Shown: positions 17,268-25,217, numbered from the stretch's first letter. The stretch is 64,000 nucleotides of DNA from Variovorax dokdonensis (GCF_030316895.1 NZ_JASZYV010000001.1:62001-126000), one strand, 5' to 3'. The notes: generated from the sequence alone by a model not told the origin. Made by a program: numbers and translations.

Positions 17268-18188
17268 ATGCGCATCATCGTCTCCCTGACCGACAACCGT
17301 CCCGACGCCTGGATCGCGGGCCTCCAGGCCGAACTGCCCGACGCCGAGATCGAAGTCTGGCAAAGCGGCGCCGCACCGGCCGACCATGCCGTGGTGTGGG
17401 TGCCGCCGCAGCAACTGCTGGACGAGCAGCCGCAGCTCAAGGGCTTGTTCAACATCGGCGCCGGTGTCGATGCGCTGCTCAAGCTGCGGGTGCCGCCCAC
17501 GACCAAGATCGTGCGGCTGGACGACGCGGGCATGTCGGTCCAGATGGCCGAGTACGTCTGCCACACGCTGATCCGCCACTTCCGTGAATTCGACGTCTAC
17601 GAGGCCGAGGCGCGCGAAGGCCGCTGGAGCTTTCGCAAGCCGCGGCAGCGGCGCGACTTTCCGGTGGGCGTGATGGGGCTGGGCGTGCTCGGTGAACGCG
17701 TGGCCCGGGCCGTGGCCCACTTCGAGTTCCCCGTGCTGGGCTGGAGCCGCTCGCCCAGGCAACTCGACGGCGTGCGCACCTTCGCGGGCGAGTCGCAGTT
17801 CGACGAGTTCCTGGCTTCCACACGAGTGCTCGTCAACCTGCTTCCGCTGACGCACGAGACGCGCGGCATCCTCAACCGCGACACGCTCGGCCGGCTGCTG
17901 CCCGGCGGCTACCTCATCAGCATCGCGCGCGGCGGGCATCTGGTCGAGGAACACCTCGTCCCGCTGCTGGACGCCGGCAAACTGGCCGGCGCGACACTGG
18001 ACGTGTTCCAGACCGAGCCGCTGCCCGCCGACCATCCCTTCTGGCGCCATCCGAAAATCACCGTCACGCCGCACGCCTCGGCCCGCACCCTGCGCGATGA
18101 ATCGGTGGCGCAGATCGCCGGCAAGATCCGCGCGCTGGCCCAGGGCCAGCCGATCAGCGGCGTCGTCGACAGGGACAAGGGCTACTGA
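17268..18188 (+). CDS. D-2-hydroxyacid dehydrogenase (glyoxylate/hydroxypyruvate reductase A type)
   Basis: 306 residues, the length of GhrA-like enzymes. The NAD(P)-binding site is G-V-M-G-L-G-V-L-G-E-R-V-A; catalytic residues follow the family pattern: Arg in I-S-I-A-R-G-G-H-L-V, Glu in Q-T-E-P-L-P and His in T-P-H-A-S-A. It reduces 2-oxoacids such as glyoxylate or hydroxypyruvate to D-hydroxyacids, or the reverse. It follows the Bug gene after a stem-loop, so it may be separately expressed. It may belong to the acid module or be a general enzyme; this cannot be decided from sequence. Confidence 0.88.
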   Translation: MRIIVSLTDNRPDAWIAGLQAELPDAEIEVWQSGAAPADHAVVWVPPQQLLDEQPQLKGLFNIGAGVDALLKLRVPPTTKIVRLDDAGMSVQMAEYVCHTLIRHFREFDVYEAEAREGRWSFRKPRQRRDFPVGVMGLGVLGERVARAVAHFEFPVLGWSRSPRQLDGVRTFAGESQFDEFLASTRVLVNLLPLTHETRGILNRDTLGRLLPGGYLISIARGGHLVEEHLVPLLDAGKLAGATLDVFQTEPLPADHPFWRHPKITVTPHASARTLRDESVAQIAGKIRALAQGQPISGVVDRDKGY

Positions 18189-18244
18189 GTGCCCGCCGGC
18201 AGCGCCATCGCAGGACAATCCGACATCCATCCAGAGACACCACC

Positions 18245-19165
18245 ATGAAACTCCCCGCCAAGGTCAAGCTCGTCGACGTCGGTCCGCGCGACGGCCTCCA
18301 GAACGAAAAGCTGCCCGTCTCGGCCGAAACCAAGATCGGCCTGGTGCACCGCCTGCAGGATGCCGGCCTGACCGAGATCGAGGTCACCAGCTTCGTCAGC
18401 CCCAAGTGGGTGCCGCAGATGGGCGACAACGCGCAGGTGATGCACGGCATCCAGCGCAAGCCGGGCGTGCGCTACTCGGTGCTCATCCCGAACATGAAGG
18501 GTTTCGAGGCGGCCATCTCGGCGCCGCGCGAAGAGTGGCCCGACGAGATCGTGGTCTTCGGCGCCGCCAGCGAGGCTTTCAGCCAGAAGAACATCAACTG
18601 CTCCATCGCCGAGAGCATCGAGCGCTTCGCGCCGGTGGTGGCGGCGGCGCGTGACAAGGGCATCCATGTGCGCGGCGCCATGTCCTGCACCGTGGGCTGT
18701 CCGTACGAAGGCGAGATCGCGCCCGAGGCGGTGGGCCGCCTGGCCCGGCTGATGAAGGACATCGGCGTGCAGCACATCGGCGTGGCCGACACCATCGGCG
18801 TGGGCACGCCGGTCAAGGTGCAGCGCGCCATGGAAGCCACGCTGGCGCACTACGCCATCGACGATGTTTCCGGCCACTTCCACGACACCTACGGCCAGGC
18901 GCTGGGCAACACGCTGGCCAGCCTGGAGATGGGCGTGTGGCAGTTCGACACCTCCGCCGCCGGCTTGGGTGGCTGCCCCTATGCCAAGGGCGCGACCGGC
19001 AATGTCGCCACCGAAGACGTCGTCTACATGCTCCACGGCATGGGCATCGAGACCGGCATCGACCTCGACAAGCTGATCGACGCCGGCGTCTACATCAGCG
19101 ACGCACTGGGCCGCGAGCCGAACTCGCGCGCGTCGAAGGCGATCCGCACCAAGCGGGCGGGCTGA
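18245..19165 (+). CDS. liuE: Hydroxymethylglutaryl-CoA lyase
   Basis: 306 residues. It cleaves HMG-CoA to acetoacetate and acetyl-CoA, the final step of leucine breakdown. The N-terminal V-D-V-G-P-R-D-G-L-Q-N-E is the metal/substrate motif of the DRE-TIM metallolyases, and G-L-G-G-C-P-Y-A-K-G-A-T-G-N-V-A carries the catalytic Cys (C244). H-F-H-D-T-Y-G supplies the metal-binding histidines. Start at 18245 is 56 bases from the dehydrogenase stop. Its pathway partners liuABCD are upstream, separated by the IclR module. Confidence 0.94.
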   Translation: MKLPAKVKLVDVGPRDGLQNEKLPVSAETKIGLVHRLQDAGLTEIEVTSFVSPKWVPQMGDNAQVMHGIQRKPGVRYSVLIPNMKGFEAAISAPREEWPDEIVVFGAASEAFSQKNINCSIAESIERFAPVVAAARDKGIHVRGAMSCTVGCPYEGEIAPEAVGRLARLMKDIGVQHIGVADTIGVGTPVKVQRAMEATLAHYAIDDVSGHFHDTYGQALGNTLASLEMGVWQFDTSAAGLGGCPYAKGATGNVATEDVVYMLHGMGIETGIDLDKLIDAGVYISDALGREPNSRASKAIRTKRAG

Positions 19166-19179
19166 CGCGCCGGGCGAGC

Positions 19180-19755
19180 ATGGCGCACAGCGGCAAGCTG
19201 CGGACCTGGCACGACGACCGCGGATTCGGCTTCATTGCCCCGCGCGACGGCGGGCGCGAACTGTTCGTTCACATCAGCGCGTTTCCGCGCGACGGTTCCA
19301 GACCGACGGAAGGCGAAACGCTCATTTACGAGTTGGGCGTGGGCCGCGACGGAAAGCCTCAGGCGGTCCGCGTCTATCGACAAGCCATCGGGGCGCCCGC
19401 TTCACGCTCGTCAGCGGGCCGACCCGTTCATGAGGCGCCGGGCAGCAGCCGGGCTCCTCTCCTGGCGCTGATCGTCCTGGCGCTGGTCTGCGTCGCGGGG
19501 TTCGTGGGATGGCGGATGTGGGAAGTCAACCATCCCCGCGCAGTGGCGGAGGCGCTGGCTGGCGACTCGATCCAAGCATCAGCACTTCCAACCACGTCGT
19601 CGTTCCGATGCGATGGCCGAACGTATTGCTCGCAGATGACTTCGTGCGCCGAAGCCAAATACTTTCTGAAGAACTGCCCGGATACCAAGATGGACGGGAA
19701 TCACGACGGCGTGCCTTGCGAGCAGCAGTGGTGCACGAGCTTCTTCGCGCAGTGA
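19180..19755 (+). CDS. Cold-shock domain / membrane helix / excalibur domain fusion protein
   Basis: 191 residues in three parts. Residues ~3-68 are a cold-shock-like nucleic-acid-binding domain with the RNP1 signature G-F-G-F-I and RNP2 L-F-V-H-I-S. Residues ~90-111 form one membrane helix (P-L-L-A-L-I-V-L-A-L-V-C-V-A-G-F). The C-terminal ~45 residues are an excalibur calcium-binding domain with four or more Cys and D-T-K-M-D-G-N-H-D-G-V-P-C-E. The topology implied is a cytoplasmic RNA-binding part tethered to the membrane with an outside calcium-binding part. Function unknown. Start at ATG 19180, 14 bases after the liuE stop, with only a weak ribosome site. Confidence 0.8.
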   Translation: MAHSGKLRTWHDDRGFGFIAPRDGGRELFVHISAFPRDGSRPTEGETLIYELGVGRDGKPQAVRVYRQAIGAPASRSSAGRPVHEAPGSSRAPLLALIVLALVCVAGFVGWRMWEVNHPRAVAEALAGDSIQASALPTTSSFRCDGRTYCSQMTSCAEAKYFLKNCPDTKMDGNHDGVPCEQQWCTSFFAQ

Positions 19756-19773
19756 ATCACTCCCGAGCCATCC

Positions 19774-19938
19774 ATGAGCCCACCTGGATTGCACGCACTG
19801 GCTCATGAAGAAGTGGCACGCTTCTTCGACGACTTCTGCCGCGCATTCGCCACCTTCGATGGCGCTGTCGTGGCCAAGCGCTACCTGAGGCAGCACGAAG
19901 GCATCGCGGTCTGCGCTTCGACCGACCACGCCGCCTGA
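19774..19938 (+). pseudogene. Truncated NTF2/SnoaL-like protein remnant
   Basis: A 54-codon frame resembling the first ~45 residues of NTF2-like (SnoaL/DUF4440-type) proteins: A-H-E-E-V-A-R-F-F-D-D-F-C-R-A-F-A-T-F-D-G with an R-Y-L segment after it. A full member has 110-140 residues; here the frame ends in S-T-D-H-A-A and stops, and no continuation was found in the other frames before the opposing gene begins at 19952. It is best read as a decayed gene start, though a real small protein cannot be excluded. Confidence 0.45.
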
Positions 19939-19951
19939 CCGAGCGGCTGCT

Positions 19952-20485
19952 TCAGCTGGCCGGCAGGCAGCGCCAGTGGCGTTCGCGCGGCGAGCCGGTT
20001 TCGACCTGCTCGATCAGGCCGCGGCGGGCGTGGCGCGTCAGGGCCATCGTGACGCTGGAGGCGAAGTTGTGCTGGTCGTGCTTGGAGGCAAAGGTCAGGT
20101 CGCGGCGATTCATGATGTAGTCGGTGACCTGGCGCGAGGTCAGCACCTGCCCGGCGGCCTCGTACAGCGCGTCCAGCGCCAGTTGGCTCACGTCGCCGCG
20201 CACCAGGGTCGAGGCGATCTTGGACTTGGCCGCGACCGCCAGGCCGCCGCGCACGGGCGGCAGCTTGATTTCCGGATCCTCGAAGCGGATCAACTGGTCC
20301 AGGTTGCGCAGCATTTCGTAGTGGCGGCGCAGCTGGGCCTCGGCCCGGTTCACTTCGTCGGCCAGTTCGGTTCGGCGCGCGATCAGGCCGTCCAGCAGTC
20401 CGGGCTTGTCGGCCGCCGCGGTGGCGGCAGCGCCACTGGCGCCAGGGGGGGCGCCGCGCGCGGCGAGGTGTGCAGTGAGTTCCAT
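19952..20485 (-). CDS. Unknown protein, third gene of the flgM-flgN transcript
   Basis: 177 residues, not recognised as a named family. The N-terminus is Ala/Pro-rich and disordered; a predicted coiled coil follows (E-L-A-D-E-V-N-R-A-E-A-Q-L-R-R-H-Y-E-M-L); the C-terminal ~80 residues look like a winged helix (A-L-D-A-L-Y-E-A-A, V-T-D-Y-I-M-N-R-R, S-S-V-T-M-A-L-T-R-H-A-R-R-G-L-I-E). That last pattern, with a helix ending in R-R-G-L-I-E, is typical of DNA- or protein-binding winged helices. It starts 31 bases behind the flgN stop on the same strand, so it should be transcribed from the sigma-28 promoter at 21311-21337. A role in flagellar control is possible but not shown. Confidence 0.7.
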   Translation of the reverse strand: MELTAHLAARGAPPGASGAAATAAADKPGLLDGLIARRTELADEVNRAEAQLRRHYEMLRNLDQLIRFEDPEIKLPPVRGGLAVAAKSKIASTLVRGDVSQLALDALYEAAGQVLTSRQVTDYIMNRRDLTFASKHDQHNFASSVTMALTRHARRGLIEQVETGSPRERHWRCLPAS

Positions 20486-20516
20486 TGAAGAAGAACGTGC
20501 GGCGGTTCGGGCCCGG

Positions 20517-20981
20517 CTAGCCCGCGGCCAGCCTCGTGCCCATGCCGGTGGCCGTGGAGCGCCTTGCGCCGTCGGGTCCGTAGAAGAGTTGGGCGCTGGC
20601 CTGCAGGAAGTTCAGCGCGCGCTGGGTGAAATCGAGGTGCGCCCACACGGCGCTGCCGGCCTGCAGGTTTTCCGAGCGGGCCAGCGCGGCGGCGGCCAGC
20701 AGTTCGCACCACGCCTGGTGGGTCGCCTGGCCGAAGAAGATGGCAACGGCGTCCGCGCCCGCACGTCCCGGGGAAAATCCGGCGGCTCTCTGGGTGGTCT
20801 CGCGCTCGCGCTCCAGGCCGCCAAGCTGCTCCAGCAGGGCTTCCTTGCGCAGGCCGATGGCCTGCAGCTCCGTGAAGCGCCGGCCGGCCATCGCGTCCTG
20901 CTCCTGCGCCAGCAGGTCGCGCAGCGCGGCGACACAGGCTTGCTGGGCCTGCAGGCAGGCCAGGAAAGCGTTCGCGTTCAT
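20517..20981 (-). CDS. flgN: Flagellar export chaperone FlgN
   Basis: 154 residues, all-helical, with coiled-coil character (Q-A-Q-Q-A-C-V-A-A-L-R-D-L-L-A-Q-E-Q-D-A-M and K-E-A-L-L-E-Q-L-G-G-L-E-R). FlgN holds the hook-filament junction proteins FlgK and FlgL in the cytoplasm and delivers them to the export gate; both are encoded at 41.7-44.9 kb. The gene overlaps the end of flgM by four bases (ATGA). Sequence conservation of this family is low, so the assignment rests on length, helical nature and linkage to flgM. Confidence 0.85.
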   Translation of the reverse strand: MNANAFLACLQAQQACVAALRDLLAQEQDAMAGRRFTELQAIGLRKEALLEQLGGLERERETTQRAAGFSPGRAGADAVAIFFGQATHQAWCELLAAAALARSENLQAGSAVWAHLDFTQRALNFLQASAQLFYGPDGARRSTATGMGTRLAAG

Positions 20982-21283
20982 TCCTTCTTCTCCTGATCGG
21001 GGCCGAGCAGGCTGCGAACGCTGTCGAGCAGGCCGCTGGCGATGCGTTCGGGGTTGACCTGATAGCGACCGGCGCGGATGTCCTCGCGGATCGCGGCGAC
21101 GCGGGCGGCGTCGAATTCACCGCCCGTGGCGCCGGCGGGCATGGCATGGACCTGGGCCGAGATCTGCACGGTGCTGTCCTTGGTGCGGCCCGCGGCATCG
21201 GCGGCTGCCGCGGCAGCGGCAGAGCCCTGCTTGGCAGGGCGGGTGGCCGACGAGGCCGAGGGCGCGGTTGGGTCGATCTTCAC
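20978..21283 (-). CDS. flgM: Anti-sigma-28 factor FlgM
   Basis: 101 residues. FlgM binds sigma-28 (FliA) until the hook is complete and is then exported. The N-terminus is flexible and Ala-rich; the conserved binding region lies at the C-terminus: A-A-I-R-E-D-I-R-A-G-R-Y-Q-V-N-P-E-R-I-A followed by an L-L-D-S-V helix. V-Q-I-S in mid-protein also fits. The start is GTG at 21281-21283, preceded by GAGGAA; no in-frame ATG precedes it at useful distance. It is transcribed from a perfect sigma-28 promoter, giving feedback on its own partner. Confidence 0.93.
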   Translation of the reverse strand: MKIDPTAPSASSATRPAKQGSAAAAAAADAAGRTKDSTVQISAQVHAMPAGATGGEFDAARVAAIREDIRAGRYQVNPERIASGLLDSVRSLLGPDQEKKE

Positions 21284-21310
21284 GATGGTTCCTCAAATGG
21301 GCTGCCCTCT

Positions 21311-21337
21311 TTATCGGCACACCAGGTCAAAACTTTA
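21311..21337 (-). promoter_or_regulatory. Sigma-28 promoter of flgM-flgN
   Basis: On the minus strand, TAAAGTTT (21337-21330), an 11-base spacer, then GCCGATAA (21318-21311). This is an exact match to the flagellar sigma-28 consensus. It lies 28 bases upstream of the flgM GTG. Confidence 0.9.
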
Positions 21338-21402
21338 GGCCACATCTGCACAAGGGGCCAGCCGGAGCCGGCATGGCGGGTTTTGGCCCCTGCGCGATGC
21401 AT

Positions 21403-22158
21403 TCACTGTGCCAGATGGATCCGGCCATCGGCGTCGGCCACGCCGGTCACCAGGCGGCCGTCGCGGGTACGGGCGCGCACGGCTTCGCCCGCCTCGGCCT
21501 GGGTCATGGCCTTGCCTTCGGTGCTGATGGCAAAGCCGGCGCCCTGGGCCACCACCTGGACCGTCTGGCCCTGCTGGATCACGACCACGCCGCGCATCAG
21601 ATCCTTGCGCAGCGGTGCGCCGGCGGCAATGCGCTGGGAAACCGTCACGCCCTCCAGGTCGGCCGTATCGGTGACGATCGAGCGGGGCAGGGCGCTCAGG
21701 TCGCCGGTGCGCTTGACATAGTCACCCGGCAGCAGGGCCTCGCCGGCCGACATGGCGCGGGCGGCGACGTAATAGGTGCCCTGGATGACCACGTTGGCGG
21801 CCACGTAGCGCGTCCATGGCTGGGCGTCGCGGCAGCGCAGGCCGATCGACACCCGCCCCCACGGCGTCTGGCCGGTGGGCATGAAGGCTTCGAAGTCGCT
21901 CGCGCAGTCGGGCAGGTTGGCGCCGGTGCGGTAGCTGACGCTCGCCTTGCCCGGCAGGCCGGCGGTCTGCGCCTGCACCAGCCGCTCGACGGCGGCGCGG
22001 GCCGCCTCGGGCAAGGCCGTGGCGCGGCCCGGCAGGGCCCAGGCCAGCACGCCCAGGCTGACGATCCACACCGGCAGCGAATCGCGCAGGGCGCGCATCC
22101 AGCACCAGTCGCGGCGAACCCAGTCGCCGTCGAAGTCATCTCGTTGCATCTTGTTCAT
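21403..22158 (-). CDS. flgA: Flagellar basal-body P-ring formation chaperone FlgA
   Basis: About 251 residues from ATG 22158; internal ATGs at 22149 and 22098 are alternatives, the last giving a compact signal peptide beginning M-R-A-L-R-D. A hydrophobic signal segment (P-V-W-I-V-S-L-G-V-L-A-W-A) is followed by the mature chain. The C-terminal SAF domain is visible: A-R-A-M-S-A-G-E-A-L-L-P-G-D-Y through V-S-Q-R-I-A-A-G-A-P-L-R and Q-G-Q-T-V-Q-V-V-A-Q-G. FlgA is a periplasmic chaperone that promotes P-ring (FlgI) assembly. It diverges from flgB, as in enteric flagellar clusters. Confidence 0.9.
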   Translation of the reverse strand: MNKMQRDDFDGDWVRRDWCWMRALRDSLPVWIVSLGVLAWALPGRATALPEAARAAVERLVQAQTAGLPGKASVSYRTGANLPDCASDFEAFMPTGQTPWGRVSIGLRCRDAQPWTRYVAANVVIQGTYYVAARAMSAGEALLPGDYVKRTGDLSALPRSIVTDTADLEGVTVSQRIAAGAPLRKDLMRGVVVIQQGQTVQVVAQGAGFAISTEGKAMTQAEAGEAVRARTRDGRLVTGVADADGRIHLAQ

Positions 22159-22219
22159 CCGGTTTGCGTCTGCCGGAAATTCTAGGAAGCCAACCCTCGC
22201 GCCGAAGCCTGGAACTGCA

Positions 22220-22242
22220 GCCGAAAACCGCTGTTGTTCGGC
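22220..22242. promoter_or_regulatory. Inverted repeat in the flgA-flgB divergent region
   Basis: GCCGAA (22220-22225) and TTCGGC (22237-22242) form an inverted repeat with an 11-base spacer in the 184-base gap between flgA and flgB. FlhDC binds inverted boxes separated by about 10-11 bases at this position in enterics, but the half-sites here are shorter than and do not match the enteric box. No clear sigma-70 -35/-10 pair was seen in the gap. Confidence 0.3.
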
Positions 22243-22342
22243 CCATTGCCCGCGGCACTCGTGCATAGACTTGCTTTCCATCTTGACCGGCCTGCGCCTC
22301 CTGCAACTGCATGGCGCCGGCACTGCATGAAGGATGGAACCG

Positions 22343-22750
22343 ATGATCGACAAGCTGGATGCGGCGCTGCGCTTCAACAGCGAGGCCCTGAACCTGCGGG
22401 CCCGGCGACAGGAGGTGCTGGCAGCCAACATTGCCAACGCCGATACCCCCAACTACAAGGCGCGCGACTTCGATTTCGCCAGCACGCTCGGCCGCGTGGT
22501 GGAAGAAGGGCGCAGTGCCCAGTCGCTGGACATGGCGACCACCTCGTCGCGCCATCTCGGCGGCGCGGCATCGGCGATGTCCGACGAGGAACTGCTCTAC
22601 CGCGTGCCGACCCAGTCGAGCATCGACGGCAACACCGTCGACATGAACGTGGAGCGCGTGAACTTCGCGGACAACGCGCTGCGCTACGAATCCAACCTCA
22701 CCGTCATCGGCGCCAAGATCAAGACGCTCCTGTCGGCGGTTCAGCAGTAA
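22343..22750 (+). CDS. flgB: Flagellar basal-body proximal rod protein FlgB
   Basis: 135 residues. The N-terminal rod signature is L-A-A-N-I-A-N-A-D-T-P-N-Y-K-A-R-D-F, the most conserved rod-protein motif. FlgB builds the proximal rod together with FlgC, FlgF and FliE. The ATG at 22343 is spaced correctly from AAGGA at 22330-22334; the in-frame ATG at 22334 overlaps that site and is less likely. First gene of the flgBCDEFGHIJ operon. Confidence 0.95.
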   Translation: MIDKLDAALRFNSEALNLRARRQEVLAANIANADTPNYKARDFDFASTLGRVVEEGRSAQSLDMATTSSRHLGGAASAMSDEELLYRVPTQSSIDGNTVDMNVERVNFADNALRYESNLTVIGAKIKTLLSAVQQ

Positions 22751-22768
22751 GGCGAGGAACACAACGCC

Positions 22769-23185
22769 ATGCCCATCTCCAGCCCCGCCATGAACATCTT
22801 CAACGTGGCCGGCTCGGCCATGACCGCGCAGTCGCAGCGCATGAACGTCACGGCCAGCAACCTGGCCAACGCCGACAGCGTGGCCGGCCCGGACGGCCAG
22901 CCCTATCGCGCCAAGCAGGTGGTCTTCGAGCTCGCGCCCGGCGCGCAGCAGGACATCGGCGGCGTGCAGGTCTCGCGCGTGGTGGACGACCCGTCGCCAC
23001 CCAAGATGCTCTACGACCCGAAGAACCCGCTGGCCAATGCCGAAGGCTACGTGGCCATGCCCAACGTGAACGTGGTCGAGGAGATGACCAACATGATCTC
23101 CGCCTCGCGCAGCTACCAGGCCAACGTCGAGGTGCTCAACACCGCCAAGACGCTGATGCTCAAGACGCTCACCGTCGGCCAGTAA
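22769..23185 (+). CDS. flgC: Flagellar basal-body rod protein FlgC
   Basis: 138 residues, close to the family norm. N-terminal [13 protein letters not shown] and C-terminal [20 protein letters not shown] are the paired helices of axial proteins, which form the coiled outer layer of the rod. A GAGGA ribosome site lies ahead of the start, 18 bases after the flgB stop. Confidence 0.95.
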   Translation: MPISSPAMNIFNVAGSAMTAQSQRMNVTASNLANADSVAGPDGQPYRAKQVVFELAPGAQQDIGGVQVSRVVDDPSPPKMLYDPKNPLANAEGYVAMPNVNVVEEMTNMISASRSYQANVEVLNTAKTLMLKTLTVGQ

Positions 23186-23211
23186 CCCCCCCGAATCAAA
23201 AAGAACACGTC

Positions 23212-23901
23212 ATGGCCATCGCCGACACCTCTTCCATCAGCGGCGCCAATGCCGCGTCCGCCGCTGCCAGCGCGACCAGCGTGTCGAGCAGCGACAACGA
23301 GCAGCGCTTTCTCAAGCTGCTGGTCACGCAGCTGAACAACCAGGACCCGCTCAATCCGATGGAAAACGCGGAACTCACCTCGCAGCTGGCGCAGATGAGC
23401 ACCGTGAGCGGCATCGAGAAGCTCAACGAGACGCTGTCCGGGCTGGTCAACCAGACGGGCTCCAACCAGGTGCTGCAGGCGGCCTCGCTCATCGGCTACC
23501 ACGTGCTATCGCCCGGCAGCACGCTGACCACGCAGGCCACCGCCGATGGCGAAGAGCCGGCGGCCCAGGCCTTTGCCGTGCAGTTGCCCGGGACCGCGTC
23601 GGACGTGCAGATCAAGATCGTCGATGCCAGCGGCAAGACCGTCCGCACCATCGACGCCGGCACGCTCAACGAAGGCGTCAACGCCATCACCTGGGACGGC
23701 AAGGACGACCTGGGCCAGGCGGTGCCGGCCGGCCAGTACAGCTTCAACGTCGCGGCCACCAACGGCAGCAGCGCCGTCAGCGCCACCGCGCTCACCTTCG
23801 CCCAGGTGGCGGCGGTCAAGCAGGGAACCGACGGCGGCGTGACGCTGGAGCTGGTCTCGGGCAAGAGCATCGGCCTGTCGGACGTCCGCATGTACCTGTA
23901 G
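23212..23901 (+). CDS. flgD: Flagellar hook-capping protein FlgD
   Basis: 229 residues. The N-terminal segment F-L-K-L-L-V-T-Q-L-N-N-Q-D-P-L-N-P-M is the FlgD hallmark and precedes the flexible export region; the C-terminal half is a FlgD Ig-like/tudor region with V-R-T-I-D-A-G and I-T-W-D-G-K-D-D-L-G. FlgD caps the growing hook and is removed when filament junction proteins arrive. Start at ATG 23212, 26 bases behind flgC; the upstream AAAAAGAA is a weak ribosome site. Confidence 0.95.
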   Translation: MAIADTSSISGANAASAAASATSVSSSDNEQRFLKLLVTQLNNQDPLNPMENAELTSQLAQMSTVSGIEKLNETLSGLVNQTGSNQVLQAASLIGYHVLSPGSTLTTQATADGEEPAAQAFAVQLPGTASDVQIKIVDASGKTVRTIDAGTLNEGVNAITWDGKDDLGQAVPAGQYSFNVAATNGSSAVSATALTFAQVAAVKQGTDGGVTLELVSGKSIGLSDVRMYL

Positions 23902-23956
23902 CCGATTCGACGGCGCATTCCATCCAACCCCTCGCAAACAAGCCAAGGAAAAACAC

Positions 23957-25171
23957 ATGGCCTTCTCCCAAGGCATCAGCGGGCTCAGCGTCGCTGCCGC
24001 CAACCTCGACGTCATCGGCAACAACATCGCCAACTCGGGCACCGTGGGCTTTAAGTCCGCGGCGGCCACCTTCCAGGACGTTTACGCCGGCTCGCGCATC
24101 GGCCTTGGCGCCTCGGTCTCGGGCGTGGTGCAGAACTTCACCCAGGGCGTGACGCAGACCAGCAGCCGTCCGCTGGACGTGGCCATCCTCAACGGCGAAG
24201 GCTTCTTCCGCCTGGCCAGCAGCACGGGCGAGGTCATGTACTCGCGCAACGGCCAGTTCACCAAGGACAAGGACGGCTACCTCGTCAATTCCTCGGGCCT
24301 GCGCCTGACCGGCTACGGCGTGAACGCCAACGGCGGCATCAGCGGCGGCACGCCCAGCGCCATCCAGATCCCGACCGCGGGCATGGCGCCCAACGCCACC
24401 ACGTCGATCGACGCTGAATTCAACCTCGACTCGCGCAGCACGACGCCCACCAAGACGCCGTTCGACGCGACCGACTCCGACACCTTCAACTACGCCAACG
24501 CCATCGGCCCGGTGTACGACTCGCTGGGCAACCCGCACGACGTGGCGGTGTATTTCGTCAAGACCGGCGCCGGCACCTGGGACGCCTATGGCACGGCCGA
24601 CGGCACTGCGCTCAATGGCGGCGCCGCCCTGTCGGGCCTGACCTTCGACGCCAACGGCAACCTCACCGCACCGGCCGGCGGCGCCATCACGCTGCCGACC
24701 ATGACCTTCCCGAACGGATCGGCCGCCATGAACGTGACGGTGGACCTGAGCGGCACCACGCAGTTCGGCAGCGCCAACACCATGAGCGCGCTCAGCCAGG
24801 ACGGCTTCACCTCGGGCGAGCTGACCTCCTTCTCGATCAACCCCGACGGCACCATCACCGGCAAGTTCTCGAACGAACAGACGCGCCTGCTGGGCCAGGT
24901 GGTGCTGTCATCCTTTGCCAACCCCAACGGTCTGGAACCCAAGGGCGAAAACATGTGGGCCGAGACCCAGGCCTCGGGCCAGGCCCTGACCGGCACGCCC
25001 GGAGAAGGCACGCGACTGGGTTCGCTCGCCTCCGGCGCGCTGGAAGCCTCCAACGTCGACCTGACCTCCGAGCTGGTCAACCTCATCGTCGCGCAGCGCA
25101 ACTACCAGGCCAATGCGCAGACGGTGAAGACGCAGGACCAGGTCATGCAGACCCTGATGAACATCCGCTGA
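23957..25171 (+). CDS. flgE: Flagellar hook protein FlgE
   Basis: 404 residues, the normal size of a proteobacterial hook protein. The axial N-terminus S-Q-G-I-S-G-L-S-V-A-A-A-N-L-D-V-I-G-N-N-I-A-N and the C-terminus L-T-S-E-L-V-N-L-I-V-A-Q-R-N-Y-Q-A-N-A-Q frame a variable surface domain. It forms the universal joint between rod and filament; its length is set by FliK (50.9-52.3 kb). AAGGA precedes the start. Confidence 0.95.
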   Translation: MAFSQGISGLSVAAANLDVIGNNIANSGTVGFKSAAATFQDVYAGSRIGLGASVSGVVQNFTQGVTQTSSRPLDVAILNGEGFFRLASSTGEVMYSRNGQFTKDKDGYLVNSSGLRLTGYGVNANGGISGGTPSAIQIPTAGMAPNATTSIDAEFNLDSRSTTPTKTPFDATDSDTFNYANAIGPVYDSLGNPHDVAVYFVKTGAGTWDAYGTADGTALNGGAALSGLTFDANGNLTAPAGGAITLPTMTFPNGSAAMNVTVDLSGTTQFGSANTMSALSQDGFTSGELTSFSINPDGTITGKFSNEQTRLLGQVVLSSFANPNGLEPKGENMWAETQASGQALTGTPGEGTRLGSLASGALEASNVDLTSELVNLIVAQRNYQANAQTVKTQDQVMQTLMNIR

Positions 25172-25217
25172 CGCGGCCTGCCGAGCGCATTTCCAACTTC
25201 GCACGAAGGAGCAAGCA

